Assembly: GCA_002322525.1 (NCBI GenBank)
Contig: DCOU01000016.1
Location: 1 to 5,423, forward strand
From: Candidatus Omnitrophica bacterium UBA1562
Lineage (GTDB): Bacteria > Omnitrophota > Gorgyraeia > Gygaellales > Profunditerraquicolaceae
Reading direction: 5' to 3'
Length of the DNA: 5,423 bases
Shown here: in pieces, positions 5,325-5,423 of the stretch
How the letters are laid out: every line of letters starts with the position of its first letter
How positions within the stretch are numbered: position 1 is the stretch's first letter
Position numbers and translations under genes: made by a program
Notes under the pieces: generated by a model
Told to the model about the DNA's origin: nothing
Database searches by the model: none
Seen by the model: the letters and a program-made list of their open reading frames with translations, nothing else

Positions 5325-5337
5325 AAGGACAGTCCTT
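5325..5337. repeat. Short palindrome in the phoH leader
   Basis: AAGGACAGTCCTT is a perfect 6-bp inverted repeat around a single central base. It lies 28 bases upstream of the phoH start, between the candidate promoter and the gene. It could be an operator half-site pair or a REP-like fragment: its ACAGTCCT is also found at 1705-1712 inside the recO–panE element. The loop is too small for a good RNA hairpin without opening the stem. Confidence 0.45.
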
Positions 5338-5371
5338 TGTAACTTCTTTATTTCTAATAAGTTCTGTAAAA

Positions 5372-5400
5372 ATCATAGATTGTTTTGAATTTATGCTTAA
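5372..5400 (-). promoter_or_regulatory. Weak sigma-70-like promoter candidate for the phoH row
   Basis: Minus-strand TATGAT (5372-5377) matches five of six bases of the -10 consensus. TTAAGC (5395-5400) matches three of six of the -35 consensus, with an ideal 17-base spacer. In AT-rich DNA such matches occur by chance, so this is a suggestion only. Confidence 0.3.
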
Positions 5401-5423
5401 AACAGGTTAAAATTCCTTCAACC

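Larger units (their letters stand above)
5298..5423 (-). other. Upstream region of phoH, putative operon leader
   Basis: 126 AT-rich bases with no coding sequence I can support. It contains a weak promoter candidate (5372-5400) and a small palindrome (5325-5337). As every downstream gap is short or repeat-filled, this is the best place for the promoter of the whole row. The true extent of the leader is cut by the window end. Confidence 0.5.

Overview
The window holds six genes, all on the minus strand and closely packed, read in the order phoH-like ATPase, membrane HD-domain (7TM-HD/PgpH-type) phosphodiesterase, ybeY, recO, a panE-type ketopantoate reductase and yajQ. The first four form the widespread phoH–7TM-HD–ybeY–recO neighbourhood (RNA maturation, cyclic dinucleotide turnover, recombinational repair). 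The last two are less usual companions. No tRNA, rRNA, CRISPR array or transposase gene was seen.

The organism is a bacterium, probably Gram-negative and uncultured. I lean towards a candidate-phylum lineage such as Omnitrophota. That is inference from gene order, protein flavour and the dense short repeats; nothing in the sequence proves it. Codon use and base composition look uniform, except for two very GC-rich (about 75%) 57-base islands.

Layout: at about 1-50 there is a plus-strand stretch resembling the 3' half of a c-di-GMP-I (GEMM) riboswitch, cut by the window edge. yajQ ends just beside it (52-546). The panE-yajQ gap (547-665) carries copy 1 of a GC-rich palindromic repeat. panE (666-1649) carries copy 2 of the same repeat in frame inside its coding sequence. 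A 13-bp inverted repeat (1661-1738) fills the recO-panE junction and encodes the end of RecO. A 7-bp tandem repeat (2491-2532) fills the ybeY-recO junction and encodes the end of YbeY. ybeY's start region sits inside an 8-bp inverted repeat. pgpH and phoH overlap by 26 bases. The 126 bases upstream of phoH hold the only plausible operon promoter, a weak candidate, and a small palindrome.

The most interesting theme is that three different families of short repeats have each altered a conserved housekeeping protein: an internal 19-residue insertion in ketopantoate reductase, a rewritten C-terminus in RecO and a rewritten C-terminus in YbeY. The 57-base palindromic element contains no stop codon in any of its six frames. 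It behaves like the Rickettsia palindromic elements that insert inside genes, but its sequence is not one I can assign to a described family.
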